64,000 nt of DNA from NCBI GenBank assembly GCA_020726505.1, contig JAHLEZ010000002.1, positions 3,162,001 to 3,226,000 of the forward strand. Direction: 5' to 3'. The notes below the pieces were generated by a model, which had not been told where the DNA came from, did no database searches, and was given only the letters and a program-made list of their open reading frames with translations. The stretch is from Leptodontidium sp. MPI-SDFR-AT-0119 (taxonomy: Eukaryota; Ascomycota; Leotiomycetes; Helotiales; Leptodontidiaceae). Positions within the stretch are counted from its first letter, which is position 1. Each line of letters opens with the position of its first letter. Made by a program: the position numbers and the translations under genes. Below, in pieces: positions 47,151-59,379 of the stretch.

Positions 47151-48300
47151 ATGTTTCACGCGTGCGTCCCTTGCGCTCACTACGTTAGCAGCGATTAAGC
47201 TCTCTAGTAACATTTGGACTCTCCAGCTCACGACTTCCACTGTGACGAGTGTGACAGAACCTTCAAGAATCAGCACGCTCTCTAGCAACATCTAGACTCT
47301 CCAGCACACGACTTCGACTACGACGAGTGTGACAGAACCTTTAAGAATTAGCACGCCCTCCAGCAACATCTAGACTCTCCAGCACACGACTTCGACTGCG
47401 ACGAGTGTGACAGAACCTTCAAGAATCAGCACGCTCTCTAGTAGCATTTAGACTCTCCAGCATACACCTTCGACTGCGACGAGTGTGACAGAACCTTCAA
47501 GAATCAGCACGCTCTCTAATAACACCTGGACTTATTGTCTCACATACCTAAGGCTCTCACTAACTATTCTAGCATTCCTCGTGCCGAGGTCGCTCCCGTC
47601 TTTGCGACTGCCTATTAACTACGTTTTATACAACCCACTACGAGCAGCCTTTTAAAGCAGGTGAAAACTAATCTCGAAGAAGTAGTACTTTCTATAATAA
47701 TAACTGCGGCTTTGCGGCTCCTACCGACAGTTAATACTCCGGAAGGTATTGCTTTACGAAAAGAACAGATTCGAGTGAGGGCAGCTAAAGCTAAATTTGC
47801 CGAGGATAGCTTTTGTGTAGAGTTGACTCGCCTAAGGTACAAATTCCGTCGGGAGAGCTAATAAGAAGGAGAGGCAATGACTCCAGATATCCGCTTCTAT
47901 AAGCCAATCTCTGTCTTTGGTCAAGTATATTAGTGGCTAGAGTTTAAAAACTACTTTGGCTTCCGGAAGAATCTATATATTATAATAAAAGACAGAAGGC
48001 AATTTCTGAAATATGCGACCTAAATAGGTCTAGGTGCCGTGGTTTATAAACTTGGGTTTAAAACAAGCCACGTAAATATCGAAGGGGTGGTGACTTTTCG
48101 TGAGAAGGAAGTGTTGTAGGGCTTAAGATTACAAATCCTGTAGCGTTATACGATATTTAGACGCGTCTAGTAGTGTACTGTTCAGACGATACTCGAGAAG
48201 AATCTCTTGCTGACTAGCGAGAGGCACCCTTTTTATAAAGCCAGCTAGCCCGTACATACGTGCCCTGAGCTTCTAAGAGCTGTCGCACCTGTCAGTGGAT
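47151..48300 (+). pseudogene. C2H2 gene with five near-identical tandem fingers, RIP-killed
   Basis: ATG at 47151 reads MFHACVPCAHYV, then four copies of a 26-residue unit CDECDRTFKNQHAL...HLDSPAHDF (78 bp period, 47163-47550). Cys-x2-Cys-x12-His-x5-His spacing marks C2H2 fingers. Every finger has TAG/TAA where Gln codons stand in its sister copies, for example 47195-47197, 47205-47210. Downstream the same frame shows a helical segment (47661-47861, KTNLEEVVLSIIITAALRLL) and more coding-like sequence (PISVFGQVY, LEFKNYFGFRKNLY) to about 48290, again with RIP stops. The gene is dead. It probably encoded a nucleic-acid-binding protein. Confidence 0.75.
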
Positions 48301-48307
48301 AGAACTA

Positions 48308-48890
48308 AGTATGGTTTGTCTTGGACTAGTGAGTTAATGTAATTGCGGGAGGTGGATTGACTAGGAGGAGGGGGTTGATAAAACTAGACAGTTGTTTTTC
48401 TTTCCCTTGATGAGTTAATGTCTCTTAAATAGTTGTTCTTTTAGGGAGGACTTTTTATGTAACTAGAAAGCGTGTTTGACTTTGGTTACGGAGTTGATTT
48501 TCTCTAAAGATGCTAAGGTAGGCGTTTGATTTCGTTCGGGAGTTGGTTTCGTTTTTGTTACGGGATTGAGGTAGTACAGAAGCTCGGTACTTCTTCTGCT
48601 ACTAAGGTTTATAGTTTAAATCAACTCTTTTCACAGTGGCGGAACCTGAGGTCGGTTATAAAGGAGAGTTATAAAGGAGAGGGTATAGAGCCGGAGAAAG
48701 TGAGTATGTCTTGGCGCCTAACGCGTTAGCGACGTCGAATAAACTCCGCAGATCGCCAAACTCTAGAAATGAGGTATTTAGGCGTTGTCTAATCGACTAA
48801 GAATCTGCGACGCGAATCTAGAGTTGTAGTAGTAGTTGACAGTCGTTAGTTATTAGAGGAAGAGAAGAGACACGGCTGCATCGAAAGCTC
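48308..48890 (+). repeat. Dispersed repeat, copy 2 (RIP-mutated)
   Basis: Aligns with 36158-36705 in direct orientation, with a roughly 45 bp insertion near 48335-48385 and many C-to-T and G-to-A differences (for example CTTCTGGG against CTTTTAGGG). Together the two copies bracket the HET, retroelement fragment, NLR, DUF3723 and C2H2 genes. Confidence 0.7.
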
Positions 48891-49159
48891 GGATTCGCAC
48901 TTTACACAAGGGTTTAGTCGCTGTTTTGCCCGGGCTGGAACCCCTCCAGCTCCTCACGTGTGGCACCTCCAAAAGACCAGAATTACCCTCGGACCGTCCT
49001 AGCGCCAGTGTCCGTAACGCCTCACACCTGTCAGTTTTTTTTTGTATTGACTCGAGAGTCATATTAGTAATAGATGGATTACTTATAGTTTCGTTCTTGA
49101 GGTTGAAAATTGCGGGGGTATCGTCGTCGAAGACTTCGTTAGCGAGGAAAGACTCCTCT
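48853..49159 (-). pseudogene. Possible coding remnant, minus strand
   Basis: About 100 codons open between a TAA near 49160 and a stop at 48853, starting EESFLANEVF and holding DDDTPAIFNLKNETIS and MTLESIQKKTDRCEALRTL. Composition is less AT-rich than its surroundings. No start codon except the internal ATG at 49062, no domain. It could be the last exon of a gene cut by the neighbouring Copia insertion. Confidence 0.3.
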
Positions 49160-49253
49160 TAAATCTAATATTAAAGTTCGTTAGCTAATAAAGGAAAGAG
49201 ATAAAAGGTAGCGACAATTTCTCTTTTATTGTGAGTCTTCTCGCTAGAGGAGG

Positions 49254-49451
49254 TGTCGCGCACTAGCGCAGTTCTTTGGTCTAGTGCATGCTTGCGTAAG
49301 CACTCTAGGTATATAAACCCAGTCTCCAGCTCCTCTCTTCAGGAGGACAACGCTTAATTTAATAAAAAATCTTTAAACACACTTTCTAAAACCTCACCTA
49401 ATCGTAGAATCTTTCAAACCCCTAAGCTAATACTCGTTCTTTTACACGACA
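49254..49451 (+). repeat. 5' LTR of the second Copia element
   Basis: 198 bp, near-identical to 57700-57897; contains a TATATAAAC TATA-like box near 49311. Preceded by GGAGG. Confidence 0.93.
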
Positions 49452-49575
49452 GTTAAGAGTCACACCTGTCTCATTTAAGCTACACGGCGCATTCGTAGAA
49501 GAACTTTCAGTCAATAAGTTCTACGATTATTTAACCTCTACCTTTAATTCCACAATTACACATCGATCATTCGAT

Positions 49576-52500
49576 ATGTCTTTCACAAGCATCAACGAAC
49601 CTATTAGGCTCTTATCGTCTAAGATCTTATATAATAAACTAGAAGATTAGCTAGTATAGTTTATGCACTTCACGCTCATAGCAAACATACTCGGACTTTA
49701 GCTATACGTCGACCTTAATAGAAAAGATGCTACGTCTTTATCCGAAATCTTTAATACTATTCCTCTAACTACTAAAGAGCTCACGGAGAAAGCTAATGCC
49801 AAAAACAATATAGACTACTAGCTCTTTATATATACTTATAGAGAACAACTCAAGACTTAGGCAATAAATAATTAAGTAGTAATTCTAAGAAACGCCAAGA
49901 GAGCTCTTAGATCCTCGAGCACCGCAGCAAGTAATATAGTTATCGTCAGCCCAAGTTTTAAGGGCAGAGGCAATTAAACGTTTACGCCTTTAACCCCTAG
50001 TATAGGGGGGAACTCTAGAATGTTTGAACTACTCCTAGTGTTACTAATAAGGCCTAACTTTATAACCCTTAAGTCACTTCGGGAGTAAGTGGAAGCTAAG
50101 GCTAAAGAGCACGTCCTTTAAAGTATAATTTAGTAGTCCCGAGCTTTTAACTATCTTAAACTTTACGACTAGATCGAGAGGAGTATAGCTAAGTAATTCT
50201 TTAGTATTGTAGTAGCTCGAGTAGTGCAAGAAAAGCGTATAAATATTTAAGCGATCCTTCGCTTCCTTAAAGAGGTACTTTATTAAACGGAAATGTCGAT
50301 TCAAACTTAAACACGAAACGATTACCGGGAATCCCTTAAGACTAAGGGAAAAAGTAACCCTCGCGTATAGATTATGTCTTACTAAGAGCTTATTTAGAAA
50401 GCTTAATTATATAAAGTGACAGACGTAGAAGGATCGATTAGTATAATTAACTTCCTAGTTACGGCAAGGAACTTTAATCACTCGTGAGTAAAGCGCTAAA
50501 GTAAGAAAATTTAAGAGTATAAGACCCTTAGTCTTCCCCCTCCTTATACTATTAATTAGCTAGCTTGATTCTTTTACGCTAATGAATCAAGTCCTCAGTA
50601 TTAAGCTCTTTTATTAAGCTATAAAACCTGAGGTCATAGACACTTCGCTACTCTTAATAAACGATCGTCTAATAATAGAGCGACGTTAGAAAGTAATAAG
50701 GACACTCGTAAACCTTCAAAAGGGAAATCCCCTGAGAAGTCATGCCCTTACTAAAATGATTAGACCCACAAATAGAGCCCTTTAAATTACACTCGACTTT
50801 AACTTACTATTTATAAGAAGGTCTATATAAAAGACCTCGATAGAAATGTTAGATTAAATCCTCTGATAAATGACGCCACAGCAAAGTAAATCCGATAGCG
50901 CTTTATTAGTAGTAAATAGAAGGGACTGCGAGACTAGATTAGATCAAACAAACTAATACTTCAAGCCACCAAGGACGCTATTAAAAGCGCCGGTAATAAG
51001 GGCAAAAGTAAGTTTACGTTCCTTAGAAACATCTTAAACAAAGGGGCAAAGAGCGGCACGTAAGCACAAGTAATAATCGTTTTAAGCCTTACAAAGGATT
51101 ACTAACCTAGTGTCTACTCTATGTAAGACTTAGCCTACCCTTTATTGTCAAGTACTCTTTTTAATAGCTATAGTATAATTAATCTAGTCAACGATCGTTC
51201 GCTTTTAGAGCTAAGATCATTTATTAAGTCTAAACTAGAGGACATTATAGAGTATAAAAGCTCCTAACTTTTAATTATAAGACACGGAATTCGCGTCATA
51301 AAGGGGTCTCTTAAGAACTCAAATAGTAAGTTATTTAATCTAACCTTCTACGATGTTACTATTATAGAAGGATTTTATATTAATATTATCTCCGAAGCTC
51401 GTCTTTATAATAGTGGGCTTTAGTACTATAAAATAGACTACACTCTACGCTAGAAGAAGGAAAACGATCTTATAGGAGACTACTTAATTGTGCGATAGTT
51501 AGTTCGTAAGTAAAACCTTATATTCTTTAAATTTAACGAGCTTTCTAATTATTTGTTGAACTCCCGTGAGATCCCTTTTAGTGTTATAAGTACTATAATG
51601 TTTCTAACGCTTAAACGAAGCATTAGTAAACTTTATAGACTATTATGAGAGTATAAGAGACTAAGAATAGATACGGAAATATATTAATATTTACGTTTTA
51701 AACACTTAGGGCTAAATGCCTTAAAAAAGTTAACAAGCTTAGCTAAGAATATCAGGATTACTGAGGTAGTAAGAAGAATCAAGTGTGAGTATTGCGCTCT
51801 AACCCACGCATCTCAAGTAATCTCTAGACGCCTAATCGAGAGACGATCACCTAGACTATTTTAGAGAGTCACTTAAGATCTCTTCGATTATCTAATTAGA
51901 TTTAGGAACAACTCCTAGCTCCTTTTACTTAAAGATAAGTATAATAGACTACTCGTGGGTTATACTCTCTAAAACAAAGAGTATAATACAGTCTTCGAAT
52001 GTATCGAGAGCTTTAAACGCTAGGTTTATAGGCAGTTCAGACTCTCGATATATAAACTAAAACACGACTAAGAAAAGGCAGTCATTACTATTCACAAGTT
52101 CACGAGATATAAGAACTAGGCTAAGAAGCTTAAAATTGAACTCGAGCTTTCACTTACTTTAACTTACAAGCCAAATAGCGGCGCCAAAAGGGTTAGCTAA
52201 GAAGTAATTAATAAAGGAATTAAAATAAGGCTTTCAACAAATCTCCCCGCGGAACTAGCTATCAAATGCGCACTAAGAGGCATTTACTTATATAATAGGA
52301 GCCTTAGGCGTGTGAATAATTAATAATTACTATTAAAAATACTAAATTAGTGGTTTCGTAACTACTTTCGATAGTATAATCCGGCGCTTGTTACGAAACT
52401 TACTATAGATCTTAGACCAAATTAGAATAAGATTTACGTCTTCAGGTACAGAGTATATCTATTAATAGTAGAACGAGTGAAAGGGCAAGAGAAAAGAGTA

Positions 52501-55383
52501 TTTAAAGTAAATACGCGTACGTACATTAAATACTTAGTAAGTTTTTATATTTTTAATATTTACTAGATTTAAGTGCCACGTCTCGACCGAATTATCGTCA
52601 CGCGTAACGTACACTTTAATAAAGACCTATTTTATAAGTCAAGTTAAGAAGAAGTAATAATCATAGTTAAGGAAGCTCAGTCGATTTGTAATCTTATCGA
52701 AGAAGATAAATTAGTCGTAAACTAGGCCGGAATCCTAGAGAACATTACAAGTAATAGGACTATTAAAGAAGCGACAGCTATAGTTAAAAGCGCTCTAATA
52801 TCACTTTCCGAGCCCGTTAAAGGACTGACTACTACTCTAGAGAGTCAAAACTCGGGGGTGAAGGATACTAGAGAACTGAGCATTACAACGGGACTTCTAA
52901 CTCCTAAAGCCACTCCTACACTAAACGATGCGCCGGTTAAAGTACCGGTAGAGGGCAAGGAGCAGAGGTCGAGTGCGTACGACCTAGGGCTTACGCTAGG
53001 TATAAAACAAGACTTAGAGGGATTGCGTCTAAGTAAGAATATACAACTCATAGATTAGGCGTCGAATATACTATAAGACTAAGCTAAAAGTCTATCTCGA
53101 GCTTCTAGACTTAAGATTCAAATACTGTTATTTACTCTAAAAGCGGATTACCCGCGAGTAAAGTCACTACTACTAAAAGAAACATTAAAGGAACTAACTA
53201 AAAACTTTAGTTAAGTAACTCAAGAAGTTACAAATAAAAGTCTAAAGTAATTAACTCCTTAAGCGTAAGTTCCTAGAACCTCGGATTCGTTATCGAAAGT
53301 AGTGACGCGCTCTCGGACTAAAGTGTTAAGAGCTTAGTCAAACGTATAAAGATAGACGAAAGTAATAACACGCTCTTAAATAAAGGTTAAGGCCGCTATG
53401 GCTTAATCTAAAACTTTAAGTACTCGAGAAAAGCTAATAAAGAACACAAGAAAAAGAGGGAGACCGCGTAAAGGAGGTAAAGGTAATAGAGTATTTATAA
53501 CGCTTACTATTATCCTTAAAGAAACGCACTCCTAAAAAGGTAACCTTAATCTTAAGAGTGACTTAAACTTTAAGGGTATAGACTCCAACGAATACACCTT
53601 AACTAAGTACAGTGATCTTTAATCCGAAATTGACTAACTTCTTTATAGGCTTATACTTAATTAATATATATCTCAAGAAAAACAAGACGATTTTAGGGAA
53701 TTAACTAAGATAATACATTTAGTAATCACGGCAATAATATAAGTAAATCGCCCGCCACTAGAAAGGAAGCTCCCACTTCCTAAAGTCAAGGTCCAAGATC
53801 TTCCACTAGAGCTAAAGAGGTAAAGTAATCTTAAGAACTACTTAATAAAAAGGTGGTTTCTAAAAGACTATAAGTTAGAAATAAGGAATATAAACAAACA
53901 TAAATGTTAGCACTCACAGAAGTACGATTCGAGCACCATAAACACACTCGTCCTGCTTATATAAGTCTTTAAGTATAAGCCTAATAAAGACGGATATGTC
54001 TTAAGATGCCGCTCTCGAATAATAGTTCGGGGTGATCTCTAAAGTAAAGCAACGATTATATTAATATACACTAACACGCTCTCCGCAAAGTCTTTCAGAA
54101 TCACTATAGTACTCGTAACTTATTTTGATTTAAAAGTTAAGTGCTTCGACGTAATTAATGCCTTTATTAATGCCTTAAGAGATATAGATAGTGAAATAGT
54201 ATACTACTAATTTCTACTTAGTTTTTAACAGCCTAGCTAAGTATTACAAGTTAATCGCGCACTCTATAGAATACGTGATTCCCCTTACCTCTAATACAAG
54301 TATATAAGTAAGACTCTAACTAATCTAGGGCTCTCTCCTTACTTAGAAGAGCCTTATATGTTCATAGATCCTAAATACAAAATCCTAGTCCTCTTTTACG
54401 TAGACGATATCTAAGTACTCTATTACCGAGATAATTAGAAGCTCGGACAAGATCTCATTAAGCGTCTAAACTAGGCATACAATATATATAATCTTAGAGA
54501 TATTAAGTAATTCTTAAGGATTAAAGTATTACGTAATTAAAAGCGCAAAACGATCTCCTTAGTCCACAATTAGTACCTTGAGAAGATCGCTCGTAAATTT
54601 GAGTAGGCAGATAATAATTATCTAACGACACCGCTGCCGTAAATCGATCTTGTCAAGTACACAGGACAAGCTTCTAAGAAACACATCAAAGTATACCAGG
54701 AGAGAGTAAGCTCCGTCTTATATACAATAATCATTACAAAACCGGATATTATATATATAATTGCCTTACTCTCACAATTCGCAACAAACCCTAAGCCTAA
54801 ACACTTCACCACAATACATTAGCTCATTCGCTACTTGTTTAGTACGCGCTTCCTAGGCATTATTTATAGTAAGCACTATAATAGAGCAATTATTATTACC
54901 TCCGACGCCTTTTTCGCTAATAATATTAAGACACGACAATTATCCTAAAGTTACGTGATCTTTCTATTTAGTAAGCCAGTAATCTAGAAAGTATTAAGAC
55001 AAGTAATAATTACTACTTCAATAACTAAAGCAGAACTACTTACACTAGAGTATATAAGTAAAGAAACTATAACTCTTCAGCGCTTCTTCAAAAATCTAGC
55101 TCTTAATCTAAGTAAGACGTAAGAGATTCTATATAATAATTAACAAACTATCAAGCTCGTTATAAATAATACTAAAAAGATCACGACAAAGTTACGTTAT
55201 ATTAATATTCACAATATATAATTAAAGTAAGAGTATACTCGCGAATCCTTCAAAGTAATATATCTTCTAACTACTAATATACTTACTAATAGTCTCACGA
55301 AGAATTTGTCTCGCTAAAAGTTCGAGCTTTTTAAAGCTTTCTTAAACTTTAATAATCATAGATCTCAAGTTAAAGAGCTTTAA
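49576..55383 (+). pseudogene. Copia gag-pol of the second element, RIP-degraded
   Basis: The ATG at 49576 opens a Copia-type Gag (MSFTSINEP, LLSSKIL, then MHFTLIANILGL). GAG-pre-integrase and integrase lie at about 51700-52350 (KCEYCALTHASQ). RT of the RVT_2 type runs about 53880-54650, with YVDDI at the catalytic site near 54397. RNase H follows to 55383 (TSDAFFANN). In-frame TAG/TAA codons are frequent throughout; the longest open piece is 52858-53058, in the integrase-RT linker. Confidence 0.85.
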
Positions 55384-55645
55384 ACACATTTATTAAAAGT
55401 ATATCGAGGAATTTTATATTATTTTTATTTGTAAAAACTTTTCTATTTAATAAATTAAGTATCTTTATAGTCAAAACACTAGAAATCCACCTAATTTCGC
55501 TTAAATCTTATAGTAGATTTAACTAAACTTAACTAAAGATCTTATAAATCTATAAAAAAAAAAAAACCTAACTAAAACTCCACGCAAAAACAAAAAGATC
55601 CTTGTAAGCCTAGCCAAATCCCACTTAAACTTAAAGCTCTTTAGA

Positions 55646-56676
55646 CTAAAGTATACTAATTATATTTTTAAATATATCCGTTATACTCACAGACTTTCCG
55701 CGTTTTCCCGTAATTCCACTAGCTCTAGTTCTAGCCTTATTATCCGAGTCATCCTTCTTACTATACTTAAAAGGAGGACAACGCGAAGAAGAGGGAACGA
55801 TCTCATTAGTCTCCTCTTTAGAGCTCAAAGACTTACTTAAATACTCGAGGAGAGTCTTAATAGTAGTACGATACTTCTTAATAGATTTAGAATAGTTAGC
55901 TCAATAATTGCTAATGATTTATTAGAAAATCACATACCTTTTAATTATTAGTATTAATAACACGAACTAATCTCTTGCTGTACTTCAAAAGATCGTTAGT
56001 AGCGGGAGAGTATATATATTTACTAATATAAGTGAAGTAACAATTACTAGCCGAAGTAGTATTTACATAATAATAACCTTAATCTCCTTTGCCGAAGGCA
56101 GTAACTCGGATACATAATAAACAAGGATTAGTAAATTCGCGGCTTATAATATTATTAGTATATACTCTAATACTCGATTAACGAAAGTGAGATTTAAATA
56201 AATAAAAAGGAATATATACCACGAGTTCTTTTTACTAGCGAAGATCCCTTAGAACTCTTACGAGACTAGCGAGGAGAAGTAAAAACACTAGCGCGTTTAC
56301 GAGGTTAAAGATTAAGAACTTTATCTAATACTCTCTTAGGAGTCTTTAGAGTATTAGTAGAAACCTAAATAATTATCTTAAATAACGTATAAGTAGCGTA
56401 AATAAGAAGTAAAGATTTTAATAAAGAGAGGCGAATAAAAGTATAACGAGAGTGGCGAGGGACAAGTAAGATGTTATTGTTAGAGTCGAATATATCCGCG
56501 GAATAAAGGGGATCGCCTAAGGAGACAATAGAACGAGAGAGTATAAAAGGAGTAAAGGAGGCACCGCCGGCAAGTTCATCCTTATTATTATTGATCTCGC
56601 CGAAGATATCCTCAAGCTCATTATTATCGTCTTCTTAGACAAGAGATAGTAAAGCGGATGCTTCTATAGTAATCAT
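55646..56676 (-). pseudogene. Antisense, intron-containing gene in the second Copia element, RIP-damaged
   Basis: Opposite to pol, three exons keep a 305-codon frame: 56676-56220, 56164-55938 and 55876-55646. Intron 2 (55937-55877) is strong (GTATGT...AAG, with GCTAAC branch). Intron 1 (56219-56165, GTATAT...GAG) is weaker. Exon 1 begins MITIEASALLS and is acidic, then basic. Exon 2 has NPCLLC and a later NCYF...Y...YSP series in which Tyr may stand for Cys after G-to-A change. Exon 3 has TLLEYLSKSLSSKEE and a basic tail. Six stops, all TAA/TAG, occur. Same position and orientation as the antisense gene of the nested Copia. Function unknown. Confidence 0.5.
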
Positions 56677-57699
56677 TTATTACTTAAAGAGTTAATTCAA
56701 TGCTCGAAAGTAAGGGAGTAAGAGATAAAGGTATAGAAATAAATAATCAAAGATAAGGAAATAAATACTTATAACTTAGAATCTTTAGCGACGTTGTTTT
56801 TATATGACTTCGCGCTCTATATTAAAGCCACCTTCCTCGCGGGCAATCTAGCGATTTATTCGATTAGTGAGAGCCCTAGAACGTTCTTATAAACTCTTAA
56901 TAGTCTTAGAAGGAGTAGATTTATTAAGTATCTTAAAATGCTCGATAATGAATTTAATAATATAAAAGAAGAGGAAAAGAATAGAGGGGCAAATGTAAAG
57001 GTATATATTAGCGTTAGTAATACTAGAAAAGGGTTGTTATTAGTAAGAAAGGAGGGCAGTATTTATAATTATAAGCGGAAGGCTCGCGATTACTAATCGC
57101 GCGCATAGTCTACTAATTAACACTACCCACTAAGTAAGTGGAAACCTCTACACTAACCCGACGTGGCTTAGCCAATTAGAGCATTAAGCGCCACTTCCTA
57201 ACCTAACGCAATCACCAGCGACGTCTAATCAACTAATTAATACCTCAATCGCACTTGTCTTACTTTAGACTAGGCCATTTGTCCTATAATAAGATCTTAG
57301 CCCTATAATCTATAGATCGTACTCTCTTTCCGGAGACTTTATCTTACATTTTTATATTTATAATTTAGGATAAACATATAAATGCTCTTGTGTTTATAAT
57401 ACGCCTTATTTGCGTACTCTTATTTAATGTTTAAGATCTTAACACGGCGACCCGTATTATTATTTACTTTTTAGGGGGTGCGCGTTTATTAACGAACGAG
57501 CTCCCAATTACGCGCTTGGCTACGCATTGTACTTTCTTTTGTCACAACTCACTTGACGACTACATAACAGTCTCAGTTAGTCTTTCCTAGAGCCTTATTT
57601 GTTTACCTAGAGTACGTATAAGGCATCTCCTAATCTCCTTAATACGCCTCTTTAATGCCAAGCTTAACGTCCTTATAATTACAGCTTGCCATGAGGGTG

Positions 57700-57897
57700 T
57701 GTCGCGCACTAGCGCAGTTCTTTGGTCTAGTGCATGCTTACGTAAACACTCCAGGTATATAAACCTAGTCTCCAGCTCCTCTCTTTAAGAGGACAACGCT
57801 CAATTCAATAAAAAATCTTTAAACACACTTTCTAGAACCTCACCTGATCGTAGAATCTTTCAAACCCCTGAGCTAATGCTCGTTCTTCTGCACGACA
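57700..57897 (+). repeat. 3' LTR of the second Copia element
   Basis: 198 bp partner of 49254-49451, followed by GGAGG at 57898-57902. Confidence 0.93.
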
Positions 57898-57902
57898 GGA
57901 GG

Positions 57903-59099
57903 GTGTGTCTAGAGAACACTCTCTTCTTATAAGTTTAGAAGATACTTAATCGAGAGTGGGTTAGGTCCCTCGCCGAGAAGATAGTTCGTTAATATATTGT
58001 CATTTAAGTATATCGCCTCGTGGCCATCTTCTTCGAACGGATCTTTAATCGAAACATACTAAAGAGAAAGAAACGATTTCATCTTATTTAATAGAACTTT
58101 CCACGAACCGTTTACAAGGTATACACAATTAAGGTCGATATCCTTTAAGGTGCTAGAGTGTCTTCTTAGGACGTCCAGGAAATCTCCTTAATCGAAAGTC
58201 GTAGAAGAGAAATCTAGAGAGGTTAGACGACTCTATACTATAGTGCCTAGGATATATCTTGTGGATATGTGAAATATCCTGTCACTGTAATATATATATA
58301 ACCTTTTTAAATCTGTCGCCCCTAATAAAATCTTAGCTAAATTTCCTGTCCTCTAGCCGTTAATGTCAGTTTCGTTGGCGGTGATTGTGATATTGCGAAG
58401 ACCACGAAAGGCATCACAACAATAGCTCAAATCGAGATGTGACATTGCTCGAAAGAGTGCCTTATCCACACTGTGTCCGCAATTATAATCATGTCCTTCG
58501 ATATCGAAATCTCGAATATTCGCACCTGTGAGTGACAAAACGTATGCGATTCGAAGGAATACTTCGTTATATACCGGATTAGGAAACAGGAAGTATCTCA
58601 AATAGTTGTCTAGCTTAAGGCCCCACTCATAGTCAAAGTTCGGTGAGATCGTAATTCTCTCGATATTTAGCATCCGCGTTAGAGCGGCGCAAAGACAAGT
58701 TATGGCCTCGCCAGAGCTCTCTATCGAGGCCTGGTCATCGTGGTACCGACTGTAACAAATAAAAGCTGTATTCATATCCGAATTCTCTTCAGATCTTGGT
58801 CCGTCGACTCCATATGCTCTGCGCAATGCCTCTTTCTACTCTAGAAGTGTTTTAATAGAGTCAAACCGGCTACAGACGTAAATAACTTCCCTGACAGACC
58901 TACTCAGAACAGGATGACGCGACACGGCCGTAAGTTTAGTCAGCGAACTCGGCGATAGGAGGCAAATAATACGAGGCAGAAGAAGGAAAGGAGTTACAAG
59001 CTTTTCGAAGGTCTTACACGTAAGTCGCACGTCTATAATGTCGTAATAGTAGCCTTTAGAGATTATCTAGAAGACTATAGTCCAGATTTCTAGAGGGAA
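57903..59099 (-). pseudogene. F-box protein gene, RIP-killed, cut by the Copia insertion
   Basis: On the minus strand, from about 59096, PLEIWTIVF, then IISKGYYYDIIDVRLTCK and FEKLVTPFL form a recognisable F-box region. The same frame continues through SSLTKLTAVSRHPVLSR and a TAG near 58834 into a 157-codon open piece (58826-58353) with leucine-rich helices, then more broken sequence to 57903, where the Copia target duplication begins. Stops are TAG/TAA at likely Gln/Trp codons. The 3' end, if it extended further, would lie left of 49249. The true start, beyond 59099, is not identified. Confidence 0.7.
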
Positions 59100-59379
59100 C
59101 TAATATTAAGAAACTATATTATAGTCACAAATAAAGCAACGTATTATAACGCGAAATTTAAGAGGTCAAGGAAGTGCTCCGCTTCTTAGGCCCTAAGTGA
59201 AGAGGGCGACGAAGGTGAAGTGCCTGGGAGGTAAGTAGCAACCTTTAATAAAAGTCCAAGTACTACGCTTATAGTAGGGATGTCAAAAGGACAGACTAAC
59301 GTCCACGCCAAATCTAAATAGGCGGTCTTAAATTTATATATACTTAAAATTAGATTTAATAGAAGAATCCTCCCTGTCG

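Larger units (their letters stand above)
49254..57897 (+). mobile_element. Second Ty1/Copia LTR retrotransposon, RIP-degraded
   Basis: Two 198 bp LTRs (49254-49451, 57700-57897) start TGTCGCGC and end ACGACA, flanked by the duplication GGAGG (49249-49253, 57898-57902). The total is 8,644 bp. Gag, integrase, RT and RNase H follow in Copia order on the plus strand to about 55383. The 2.3 kb between pol and the 3' LTR holds an antisense gene (55646-56676). Confidence 0.92.

Noticed and set aside
30053..48925. Shared word TTTAGTCGCTGTTTT at about 30054 and 48908, as a possible island boundary repeat
   Set aside because: One or two such 15-base matches are expected by chance in 64 kb and the flanks do not align.
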